Part shown: positions 1 to 5,717 of the stretch, piece by piece
Layout: each line of letters opens with the position of its first letter
How positions within the stretch are numbered: the first letter of the stretch is position 1
Origin: CAZXDS01 sp964639525
GTDB taxonomy: Bacteria; Bacteroidota; Ignavibacteria; Ignavibacteriales; Melioribacteraceae
DNA length: 5,878 bases
Assembly (NCBI GenBank): GCA_964639525.1
Contig: CAZXDS010000207.1
Coordinates: forward strand, 1 to 5,878
Direction of reading: 5' to 3'
Made by a program: the position numbers and the translations under genes
The notes under the pieces: generated by a model
Databases searched by the model: none
What the model saw: the letters and a program-made list of their open reading frames with translations, nothing else
Told to the model about the DNA's origin: nothing

Positions 1-13
1 CCATTCTAATTTG

Positions 14-28
14 ACAGTGATTCAGAGT
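14..28 (+). repeat. Left terminal inverted repeat
   Basis: This 15-bp arm is the exact reverse complement of 273-287. Beyond it, 29-32 (TAAA) can also pair with 269-272 in RNA if a U-G wobble is allowed at the first position. Confidence 0.85.
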
Positions 29-59
29 TAAAGATTCTTAACACATTTGTTAATAAAAA

Positions 60-89
60 CCGTTGTCGCAGACCCGTATCGGGAAACGG
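60..89. other. Branched hairpin region in the left-end element
   Basis: CCGTT (60-64) pairs with AACGG (85-89), closing an inner CCCG/CGGG hairpin (73-76 with 80-83, loop TAT) and possibly a tiny GTC/GAC hairpin (65-67 with 71-73, competing for base 73). A separate 6-bp hairpin (TTAACA 38-43 with TGTTAA 48-53) lies just to the left. Short stems like these can occur by chance; they gain weight only because they sit between the terminal inverted repeats. Confidence 0.4.
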
Positions 90-111
90 CTCTTATGTTG
101 ACTAAGCTATT

Positions 112-152
112 ATTAATCCACGACTTATCCGCCGTGGCGGACGTGGATTAAT
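112..152. repeat. Strong bulged hairpin inside the left-end element
   Basis: ATTAATCCACG (112-122) is perfectly complementary to CGTGGATTAAT (142-152), an 11-bp outer stem. After a five-base bulge (123-127) on one side only, an inner stem pairs 128-132 with 137-141 around a four-base loop. The inner part is the palindromic 14-mer TCCGCCGTGGCGGA (128-141). No T-run follows it on either strand, so it is not a standard intrinsic terminator. Confidence 0.8.
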
Positions 153-248
153 CAAAAAAGGTTAATGTTTTAATTAGTTCACCGGTTTATTTTACTTTAA
201 CTAATCGGGAAATATTTTATTATTTTTTTGTAATCCGTTGTTTTTGCT

Positions 249-264
249 ATTCGCCGAGGCGAAT
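249..264. repeat. Small hairpin, second copy of the palindromic 14-mer
   Basis: A 6-bp stem (249-254 with 259-264) closes a four-base CGAG loop. Its core, TTCGCCGAGGCGAA (250-263), matches the palindrome at 128-141 at 11 of 14 positions. Two of the three differences, at positions 2 and 13 of the unit, form one base pair that changes from C-G to T-A, so pairing is kept. The third difference is in the loop. On the minus strand, where murA mRNA would read, no T-run follows the stem. Confidence 0.75.
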
Positions 265-272
265 TAAATTTG

Positions 273-287
273 ACTCTGAATCACTGT
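273..287 (-). repeat. Right terminal inverted repeat
   Basis: This 15-bp arm is the exact reverse complement of 14-28. It lies 48 bp from the murA stop codon, so murA transcripts that read on would enter the element through this arm. Confidence 0.85.
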
Positions 288-335
288 AATTCGAGTATAA
301 AAATGAAATAAATACCCATATAAAAAAAATTCACA

Positions 336-1601
336 TTAATATTCCGGAGTAGAAACTCTCTCAATATCCGCACCAAGTACTTTCAATTTTTCTTCAATTC
401 GTTGATAACCTCTATCAAGATGATAAATTCTAAGTACCTCAGTTTCACCTTCGGCTGCCAATCCCGCAAGTACAAGTGAAGCACTGGCGCGTAAATCAGT
501 TGACATTACCTTTGCTCCTTTCAATTTTTTACCGCCTTGAATACGGGCACTATTATTAATAATTTTAATTTGTGCCCCGAGTCTGTTTAATTCCGGTACA
601 TGCTTAAATCTATCGAAATAAATTGTATCGGTTACCATAGACTCTCCACTTGCAACAGTCATAAAAGCAGTCCACTGTGCCTGCATATCAGTTGGAAAAC
701 CAGGAAATACTCCTGTAGTAACATCAATACTTATGGGTACAAAATTGCTTGCATCAATTGTAATTAAACCATTGTTTCGCAATATGTTAAGCCCTGCATC
801 TTCAAGTTTCCAAACGACTGAATTCAGTTGACTCGGATAACTGTATTCAATTTCAACATTTCCTTGTGTCATGGCAGCGGCAATTAGTAAAGTTCCTGCT
901 TCAATTCTATCTTGAATATTAGTAGCATCAGCTGATTTTAGCTCGGTAACACCTTCAATAGTTAATGTATTTGTTCCAATTCCTTCTATTCGTGCTCCCA
1001 TCATATTCAAGTAATCACAAAGAAGAGTAATTTCAGGTTCTATGGCTGCATTTGTTAGAAGAGTGGTACCTTTTGCAAGTACACATGCCATTAAAGTATT
1101 CCCTGTTGCACCCACGGAAGATTTTTCAAAATGAATTTTTGTTCCAATAAGTTTTGAAGCCTTAGCAATAATATACCCTTCGGTAAGTTCAATTTCAGCT
1201 CCGAGTTTTTTCATTGCATCCAAATGTAAATTTATTGGACGTGGTCCCCAAGCACAACCGCCGGGTAAAGAGACTTTTGCTCTACCGTATCTTGCCAGCA
1301 AAGGACCAAGCACGTAAACAGATGCACGCATTTTTTTTACGTGTTCGTATGGGGCTATTGTTTGTGTAATGTTGGTTGTATCAATTTCCAGTCTATAATT
1401 ATCAAATGATATTTCAGCACCAAGATGCTTCAAAAGTTTAGACATTGTGTATATATCATTTACTTCAGGAATGTTTTCAAAAACATTTTTACCGTTGTTC
1501 AAAAGTGCTGCAGGCATTAATGCTAAAGCTGAATTTTTAGCGCCGCTAACTCTTACTCTGCCATTTAGCTTTTTACCGCCTCGTATAATAAATTTATCCA
1601 T
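336..1601 (-). CDS. murA: UDP-N-acetylglucosamine 1-carboxyvinyltransferase (MurA)
   Basis: MurA transfers enolpyruvate from phosphoenolpyruvate to UDP-N-acetylglucosamine in the cytoplasm, the first committed step of peptidoglycan synthesis. The 421-residue product is full length for the family and has the two-lobed EPSP-synthase-like fold. The key residues are visible: Lys22-Asn23 in GAKNSAL, the catalytic Cys116 in PGGCAWGPRP, Asp305 in GFPTDMQAQ, Asp369-Leu-Arg in the DLRASASLVLAG stretch, and Arg397 in HLDRGYQR. Because Cys116 is present, the enzyme should be sensitive to fosfomycin by the usual mechanism, unlike Asp variants; this is inferred. The start is ATG, giving MDKFIIRGGKKL, the expected MurA N-terminus. 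The ribosome binding site is only a weak GTGGGA about nine bases upstream. The Ser/Thr kinase gene lies 64 bp upstream on the same strand with no terminator between them, so the two are probably co-transcribed. No intrinsic terminator is visible after the stop codon; the hairpin-rich element at 14-287 follows. Confidence 0.98.
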   Translation of the reverse strand: MDKFIIRGGKKLNGRVRVSGAKNSALALMPAALLNNGKNVFENIPEVNDIYTMSKLLKHLGAEISFDNYRLEIDTTNITQTIAPYEHVKKMRASVYVLGPLLARYGRAKVSLPGGCAWGPRPINLHLDAMKKLGAEIELTEGYIIAKASKLIGTKIHFEKSSVGATGNTLMACVLAKGTTLLTNAAIEPEITLLCDYLNMMGARIEGIGTNTLTIEGVTELKSADATNIQDRIEAGTLLIAAAMTQGNVEIEYSYPSQLNSVVWKLEDAGLNILRNNGLITIDASNFVPISIDVTTGVFPGFPTDMQAQWTAFMTVASGESMVTDTIYFDRFKHVPELNRLGAQIKIINNSARIQGGKKLKGAKVMSTDLRASASLVLAGLAAEGETEVLRIYHLDRGYQRIEEKLKVLGADIERVSTPEY

Positions 1602-1665
1602 ATTAATTTTCCCACATCAAATCATTCATATAATTAATCATCTTCCTCTAAAAATTCATGACTTT

Positions 1666-3576
1666 TTATTCGTTAAATATTTTAATAATTACTCCCCTTT
1701 CACCGACAATAAAAATATTTTTATCAGGTGTAACAGAAATGCTATTTAATTTCATAAACAAGCCTGAAGACAAAACTTTCCAATTTCTACCACCATTTTC
1801 CGATACAATCACAGTGCCTCTTGTTCCTGCAGCTACAACAAAATTTTTATCAATAAATTTAACAGTTTGTAGAGCTTTTGAATCATTCAAACTAAAATTA
1901 TCCCACGAATTTCCACCGTTATAAGTAACAAATATTGAACCGCCACCTCCGACAATAATTCCGTTATCTTCCGAAATGAAATCAATTGATTTTAAATATT
2001 TTGATGAAAAATTCGGCAAAGTTTTCCAAGTTTCCCCTCCGTTTTCGGTTTTAAGTATAATCCCATTCCACCCGACTGCAAATCCAATCATTTCATTGCT
2101 GAAAGCAATATCAAACAAAGTATTTTTGGTACTAATTGCTATTTGCTCCCAATCCAAACCGCCGTTCATTGTTTTAATCATACAGCCATTTGAACCTAGA
2201 ATAAATCCTTTCTGAGGAGTTACAAATTTTACTTTAAACAAATTGTAATTATCATAAACTTTAATTTTTTTATAGGAGTTCAAAAAATCCTCTGAATAAA
2301 ATATCGTAGAATTATCACCAACTATAACAGCCTTGCCGTTAGTAGTAAAGTAACCGTCATTAAAATTCCCTTTATATGGTAATAAGGTACTTTTCCACAC
2401 ATTACCGCCATCCTTAGTGAACTTCAATATGCCGGAATCAGCAATAAAATAGCCTTTTTTGTTATCTAACATTTTAATAGAATTGATTGTTGCATCCGTT
2501 CCACTAACAAGGTGTTCAACATGCTTAACAATTCCACTCGCTTTTTTATTCTTTTTAAATAATTTTTCAATGCTATATTGCTTTAGACTCTCATACTCTC
2601 TATTCTTAATCAATCGGTCAACAGCCTTGTATGCAAAAAAAGAGACCAATAATATAGAAATTATAAGAATTGAAAATCCCAGAATTGACAATATTTTTTT
2701 TCTTCCGGGATTAGAATTTTTGTGGATAAAAATATCGGATTGAATTTTGGCGAGATGTTTTTCAAACTCTTCAACATCCTTGTAAAATTCCTCGCAAGTT
2801 TGATATCTTAAAGCGGGATTTTTTTGCATTGCCTTAGCTAGCAAATTATCAACTTCCTTTGGTACGGCAGGAACTTTATCAAATATTTTCGGTGTTTCTT
2901 TTTTTAGATGTGCCTCCATAACATCAAATTCCGAATCATAATAATACGGAGGTTCACCGACTATAATTTCATAAAACGTACAACCCAAAGAATATATATC
3001 GCTTAAGTGATTAACATTTTCTCCGCGCACCTGTTCAGGACTCATATAAAACACTGTCCCAATCTTCGCACCAACTTGCGTAACATCTACATCAAATATA
3101 GATTTGGAAATTCCAAAATCCATCACTTTTGCAATTCCATCTTTCGTAACTAAAATGTTGGAAGGCTTAATATCCCTATGTACGTAGCCCTTTGAATGTG
3201 CATATCCAATTCCGGTAAGAACCTGTTTTAATATTAAAACAGCATCGTTTATGTGCAGTTTTTTATAATTGTAGATTAGCTTGTCAATGCTTGGTGCATC
3301 AACAAATTCCATAACAATCCCCAATAAATCTTCGTGTTCAATAAACCCGTAAACAGTTACAATGTTGCTATGAGAAAGCTGAGCTTGATTACGAGCCTCT
3401 CTTTTGAATCTTTCGATGTGTTTTGGATTGCCTGTAATACGAGGTCCAAGAATTTTTATTGCAACATATCGGTCTAATTTTACGTCGTATGCCTTGTACA
3501 CAATTCCCATTCCGCCTTTGCCGAGAATGGAAACAAACTTATAATTTTCTATAACTTTATTTATTAAATCTTTCAC
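1666..3576 (-). CDS. Membrane Ser/Thr protein kinase with Ycf48-like beta-propeller sensor domain
   Basis: The 636-residue product has an intact Hanks-type kinase domain (about 10-275), one membrane segment (about 295-316) and a C-terminal propeller (about 350-636). The kinase motifs are complete: glycine loop GKGGMG (19-24), VAIK Lys41, probable helix-C Glu60, HRDIKPSN with Asp135, DFG Asp153, the activation segment with Thr166 and Thr174 as possible phosphosites, SPE (179-181), Asp193 in SDIYSLG, and Arg257. It should therefore be an active kinase with its catalytic part in the cytoplasm and the propeller outside the membrane. The C-terminal part has seven repeats of exactly 41 residues, with VG..G motifs followed by NGG..W motifs typical of Ycf48/BNR propellers. 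The start is GTG, twelve codons before the kinase domain; no good ribosome binding site precedes it, and no ATG, GTG or TTG lies in frame just upstream. The architecture parallels PASTA kinases but with a different sensor. The ligand is unknown. Proximity to murA hints at a cell-wall role (inference). Confidence 0.95.
   Translation of the reverse strand: MKDLINKVIENYKFVSILGKGGMGIVYKAYDVKLDRYVAIKILGPRITGNPKHIERFKREARNQAQLSHSNIVTVYGFIEHEDLLGIVMEFVDAPSIDKLIYNYKKLHINDAVLILKQVLTGIGYAHSKGYVHRDIKPSNILVTKDGIAKVMDFGISKSIFDVDVTQVGAKIGTVFYMSPEQVRGENVNHLSDIYSLGCTFYEIIVGEPPYYYDSEFDVMEAHLKKETPKIFDKVPAVPKEVDNLLAKAMQKNPALRYQTCEEFYKDVEEFEKHLAKIQSDIFIHKNSNPGRKKILSILGFSILIISILLVSFFAYKAVDRLIKNREYESLKQYSIEKLFKKNKKASGIVKHVEHLVSGTDATINSIKMLDNKKGYFIADSGILKFTKDGGNVWKSTLLPYKGNFNDGYFTTNGKAVIVGDNSTIFYSEDFLNSYKKIKVYDNYNLFKVKFVTPQKGFILGSNGCMIKTMNGGLDWEQIAISTKNTLFDIAFSNEMIGFAVGWNGIILKTENGGETWKTLPNFSSKYLKSIDFISEDNGIIVGGGGSIFVTYNGGNSWDNFSLNDSKALQTVKFIDKNFVVAAGTRGTVIVSENGGRNWKVLSSGLFMKLNSISVTPDKNIFIVGERGVIIKIFNE
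1669..2529 (-). repeat. Seven 41-residue propeller repeats (Ycf48/BNR-like) in the kinase C-terminus
   Basis: The blade motif equivalent to VGxxG begins at residues 378, 419, 460, 501, 542, 583 and 624, always 41 apart. The aromatic residue of the NGGxxW motif falls at 394, 435, 476, 517, 558 and 599; it is Trp in all except Tyr435, in a degenerate second blade without the GG. The protein ends just before an eighth aromatic would occur, so the last repeat is incomplete, as is usual when the first and last strands of a propeller close one blade together. Seven repeats fit the seven-bladed Ycf48 fold. Confidence 0.88.
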
Positions 3577-3651
3577 TAAAAATAGATTGATTTGATTTTT
3601 ACGAATGTGAAAATATACAAAAATTATTCAACAGAAATATTTTATAATTCA

Positions 3652-3659
3652 CAAAATTA
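3652..3659 (-). promoter_or_regulatory. Possible Bacteroidetes-type -7 element for the kinase-murA unit
   Basis: On the minus strand these bases read TAATTTTG, matching the TAnnTTTG consensus of Bacteroidetes housekeeping promoters, about 75 bases before the kinase start codon. I see no TTG at the proper distance for the -33 element, and short AT-rich motifs of this kind occur by chance. The 163-bp gap in which it lies is the only place upstream of the kinase for a promoter separate from the DUF547 gene. Confidence 0.2.
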
Positions 3660-3739
3660 TTTCACAAATATTTTTTTTACACTATAATCAATCAGTAACG
3701 CTCATTAGAAGTAAAGCTCTCAACAACCTAAATAAAGGA

Positions 3740-4456
3740 TTATTGTGAATTCAATTTCCAATTATAATCAGTAAATTTTATACTAATATCATTAGATTCT
3801 ATAAACTCCTTATCCCTTTTATTTATGTATTTTAGAATAAAATTCTTAATAGAACCTTCTGATTTAATAAAATAAGTCTTAAACCAATTAAATAGTTGTG
3901 ATAAATAAAGCGTTTTGTTTTTCCTATCAAGATAATTTTTAGACGAATTATTAATAAATTCAACAGCATTAGTATTCAACTGACTTAATACATTATTTGC
4001 CGTATAAGCTATCGGGATTAATTTTGGACAACTTACAGCACCGCAAACCAAACCGAAATGAGATAATGCGGGTTCGATTTTTAATACATATTCGTTCTCA
4101 ATTTCATCTAACGATACCACTTTACCTGCAAGCTTAAATTTTTTCTCTTTGAAAAATTTCTTATCATCAAGTGGTGATTTCATTCCATCATGCTGTAAAA
4201 TATTTTGGATCACAAAAGCATTATAAGCATTAATTAAAAAGCTTAACTTTTCAGTTTTTTTCATACCGTCAATACTTGTACTTTCAAATCTTTTTACGGC
4301 TTTACCAAATAAAGGGTTATCTTTAATCGCAGCATAATTTACCAGACCGTTTTTATCAACATTATGTTGCAACAAAGTATTCCACTCTAAACTATCTGAT
4401 TTATTGCTGCCAAAAAGCAAAACTTGACTTAATAATAATATTGCCAATATTCTCAT
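3740..4456 (-). CDS. Secreted DUF547-family protein
   Basis: The 238-residue product has the conserved blocks of the DUF547 family: LINAYNAFVIQ (74-84), SLDEIENEYVL (115-125), HFGLVCGAVSCPKL (133-146, with Cys138 and Cys143), LSQLFNWF (175-182) and a terminal FTDYNWKLN (228-236). The N-terminus MRILAILLLSQVLLFG is a short signal peptide, probably cut near residues 16-18; it has no lipobox Cys, so the protein is likely soluble in the periplasm or exported. The start at 4456 is set by a strong AGGAG seven bases upstream. The frame stays open to 4537, but the extra 27 residues would hide the signal peptide and have no such site. The family's biochemical activity is not established to my knowledge, so I assign no reaction. 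The gene is on the same strand as the kinase, 163 bp upstream of it, and divergent from the sigma factor gene. The length is typical for the family. Confidence 0.92.
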   Translation of the reverse strand: MRILAILLLSQVLLFGSNKSDSLEWNTLLQHNVDKNGLVNYAAIKDNPLFGKAVKRFESTSIDGMKKTEKLSFLINAYNAFVIQNILQHDGMKSPLDDKKFFKEKKFKLAGKVVSLDEIENEYVLKIEPALSHFGLVCGAVSCPKLIPIAYTANNVLSQLNTNAVEFINNSSKNYLDRKNKTLYLSQLFNWFKTYFIKSEGSIKNFILKYINKRDKEFIESNDISIKFTDYNWKLNSQ

Positions 4457-4463
4457 CGTATTA

Positions 4464-4468
4464 CTCCT
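4464..4468 (-). promoter_or_regulatory. Ribosome binding site deciding the DUF547 start
   Basis: The minus strand reads AGGAG seven bases before the ATG at 4456. This near-ideal site selects that codon over the in-frame ATG at 4537 and places the hydrophobic signal peptide at the N-terminus. Confidence 0.85.
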
Positions 4469-4602
4469 AATATTTAATTTTGTTCGTTTATAATTTAACT
4501 TATTTACAATAAGAATAATGTAATTTATTTTACTCAACTAAAATCGATTATTTTTGAGCGGAAAACATAAATCTAATACTTTAAATTACAGATAGTTTTT
4601 AC

Positions 4603-4610
4603 TAAATTTG
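4603..4610 (+). promoter_or_regulatory. Possible Bacteroidetes-type -7 element for the sigma factor gene
   Basis: TAAATTTG exactly fits the TAnnTTTG consensus and lies about 115 bases before the start codon, leaving a leader that contains the hairpin at 4641-4668. No TTG is found where the -33 element should be, so the assignment is tentative. Confidence 0.28.
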
Positions 4611-4710
4611 GAAGTTTATTTTTAAGAAATAATATATACCGGAACAATTTTCAATGTTCATTGTTTCCACTTAAACTAAAAGCACAATCTAAAAAGATAT
4701 TTCTATATAA

Positions 4711-4716
4711 AAGGAG
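4711..4716 (+). promoter_or_regulatory. Ribosome binding site for a TTG start
   Basis: AAGGAG ends eight bases before the TTG at 4725. An in-frame TAA at 4722-4724 lies directly before that TTG, so translation cannot start further upstream, and the site fixes TTG as the start codon of the sigma factor gene. Confidence 0.88.
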
Positions 4717-4724
4717 AGTTATAA

Positions 4725-5585
4725 TTGAAGATCACAAAACAATTTACAAACAGAGAAAGCCAAAGTCTTGACAGATATTTACAAGAAATTGGTAAAGTAG
4801 ATCTCATTGATTCTGCCGAAGAAATTACTTTAGCTGTCAGAATCCGTGAAGGTGATCAAGAAGCGCTTGATAAACTCACAAAAGCAAATTTAAGATTCGT
4901 TGTCAGTGTTGCTAAGCAATATCAAAATAAAGGGCTTTCATTAAACGATTTAATAAATGAAGGGAACCTCGGGCTTATCAAAGCTGCTAAAAAATTTGAC
5001 GAAACTCGTGGTTTTAAATTTATTTCTTATGCTGTTTGGTGGATTAGACAATCCATTATGCAGGCAATTGCAGACCAATCAAGAATGGTAAGACTTCCGC
5101 TTAACCGCGTTGGTGCGTTAACCAAAATTGGAAAAGCCGCAAGTCAGCTCGAACAGGACCTCGAAAGAAAACCAACACCGCAGGAAATTGCAGTTGAATT
5201 GGAAATGAATGTGGAAGACGTTATTTATGCTCTTAAGCACGCCGGACGCCATATTTCAATGGATGCTCCGATTTCACAGGGTGATGATAATAAAAGCAGT
5301 TTGTTGGATCTAATTTCCAATAAAGAAATCCCCCGTCCCGACAAGGATTTAATGGATGATTCGTTGAAAAGAGATATTGAAAGTGCACTCTCAACTTTAT
5401 CGGAAAGAGAAGCTCAGGTAATAAAACTTTATTTCGGACTGGACAACGAGCACGCCGCCACACTTGAAGAAATTGGGGAAATGCTTAATCTTACGAGAGA
5501 ACGCGTAAGACAAATCAAAGAAAAAGCTTTGTTAAGATTACGGCATGCTTCGCGAAGTAAAAATTTAAAAGTCTATCTCGGATAA
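4725..5585 (+). CDS. rpoD: Primary RNA polymerase sigma factor, short sigma-70 (RpoD/SigA)
   Basis: This protein directs core RNA polymerase to housekeeping promoters. The 286-residue product has region 1.2 (about 15-48), region 2 (about 49-120) with NDLINEGNLGLIKAAKKFD for core binding and YAVWWIRQSIMQAI for melting and -10 recognition, region 3 (about 121-200), and region 4 (about 221-286) with the helix-turn-helix TLEEIGEMLNLTRERVRQIK (246-265) for the -35/-33 element. It lacks region 1.1 and the long non-conserved insert of proteobacterial RpoD. It matches the compact primary sigma factors of Bacteroidetes and Chlorobi, including the KITK..TNRESQSLD..LQEIGKVDLI opening. It starts with TTG, forced by an in-frame TAA immediately upstream and supported by AAGGAG; the next ATG is far inside region 2. 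It is monocistronic: it is divergent from the gene on its left and followed by a strong terminator. It could be a group 2 paralogue if the genome has several such genes, but the close match suggests the primary factor. Confidence 0.96.
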   Translation: MKITKQFTNRESQSLDRYLQEIGKVDLIDSAEEITLAVRIREGDQEALDKLTKANLRFVVSVAKQYQNKGLSLNDLINEGNLGLIKAAKKFDETRGFKFISYAVWWIRQSIMQAIADQSRMVRLPLNRVGALTKIGKAASQLEQDLERKPTPQEIAVELEMNVEDVIYALKHAGRHISMDAPISQGDDNKSSLLDLISNKEIPRPDKDLMDDSLKRDIESALSTLSEREAQVIKLYFGLDNEHAATLEEIGEMLNLTRERVRQIKEKALLRLRHASRSKNLKVYLG

Positions 5586-5604
5586 TATTTTTAATTGTAT
5601 TTTT

Positions 5605-5629
5605 AACCCGGATTTATTCCGGGTTTTTT
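5605..5629 (+). terminator. Intrinsic terminator of the sigma factor gene
   Basis: A perfect 8-bp stem, AACCCGGA (5605-5612) with TCCGGGTT (5618-5625), closes a five-base TTTAT loop and runs into six T residues (5624-5629), then more T after one A. It begins 19 bases after the stop codon. It separates the sigma factor transcript from the gene starting at 5718. Confidence 0.93.
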
Positions 5630-5704
5630 ATTTTTAAATATATTTTATTTTTGAATAACCATTCCGTTGCAGTGTATTACTATTTGAACGTAAAATTTTT
5701 TTAC

Positions 5705-5710
5705 AAGGAG
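5705..5710 (+). promoter_or_regulatory. Ribosome binding site of the partial secreted-protein gene
   Basis: AAGGAG lies seven bases before the ATG at 5718 and supports that start. Confidence 0.82.
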
Positions 5711-5717
5711 ATTTATA

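Larger units (their letters stand above)
14..287. mobile_element. MITE-like or structured non-coding element with 15-bp terminal inverted repeats
   Basis: The outer arms, 14-28 and 273-287, are perfect 15-bp inverted repeats (ACAGTGATTCAGAGT and its complement). In a plus-strand RNA the pairing extends to 19 bp (14-32 with 269-287) through one U-G wobble at 29/272. The interior has no open frame of useful length but holds several hairpins: 38-53, 60-89, 112-152, a weak 173-205, and 249-264. TAATT occurs just outside the left arm (7-11) and again at 287-291, overlapping the last base of the right arm. That could be a target-site duplication, but the two ends do not line up symmetrically. The element covers most of the 335 bases downstream of murA. 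It could be a non-autonomous transposable element, an interspersed repeat, or a structured RNA or 3' boundary for murA mRNA. The inverted repeats are seen directly; the element class is inferred. Confidence 0.55.
4457..4724. other. Divergent intergenic region between the DUF547 and sigma factor genes
   Basis: These 268 AT-rich bases must hold promoters in both directions. No gene is visible. An imperfect hairpin (GGAACAA 4641-4647 with TTGTTTCC 4661-4668, one bulged base) lies in the probable sigma factor leader; a competing stem pairs GAACA (4642-4646) with TGTTC (4655-4659). I found no convincing promoter for the DUF547 direction. Confidence 0.5.

Noticed and set aside
249..264. Hairpin downstream of murA as an intrinsic terminator
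   Set aside because: Reading on the murA strand, the stem is followed by AGCAAAAAC, with no T-run. The T-rich stretches lie on the opposite strand.
14..287. Known structured RNAs (tmRNA, RNase P, SRP RNA, 6S) or an integron attC site
   Set aside because: I see none of the signature motifs of these RNAs, and the length and arm arrangement do not fit attC. No integrase or cassette gene is visible.
1603..1641. A 12-codon minus-strand open frame ending one base before the murA ATG, which could be a coupled leader peptide
   Set aside because: The purine-rich AGAGGA is only about three bases from its ATG, too close to work well. The frame is very short and AT-rich, and nothing else supports translation.
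1447..2743. Several plus-strand open frames opposite murA and the kinase gene
   Set aside because: All overlap well-supported minus-strand genes, have no recognisable domains, and show no convincing ribosome binding sites.
4457..4537. N-terminal extension of the DUF547 protein by 27 codons
   Set aside because: No ribosome binding site fits the upstream ATG, while AGGAG precedes the ATG at 4456, which puts a signal peptide at the very N-terminus.
5233..5463. Open frame on the minus strand opposite the sigma factor gene
   Set aside because: It lies wholly antisense to conserved sigma regions, resembles no family I know, and is explained by the codon pattern of the real gene.
5678..5686. TACTATTTG as a -7 promoter element for the gene at 5718
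   Set aside because: It has one base too many between TA and TTTG, and the nearest TTG words (5651-5653 and 5667-5669) are at unsuitable distances.
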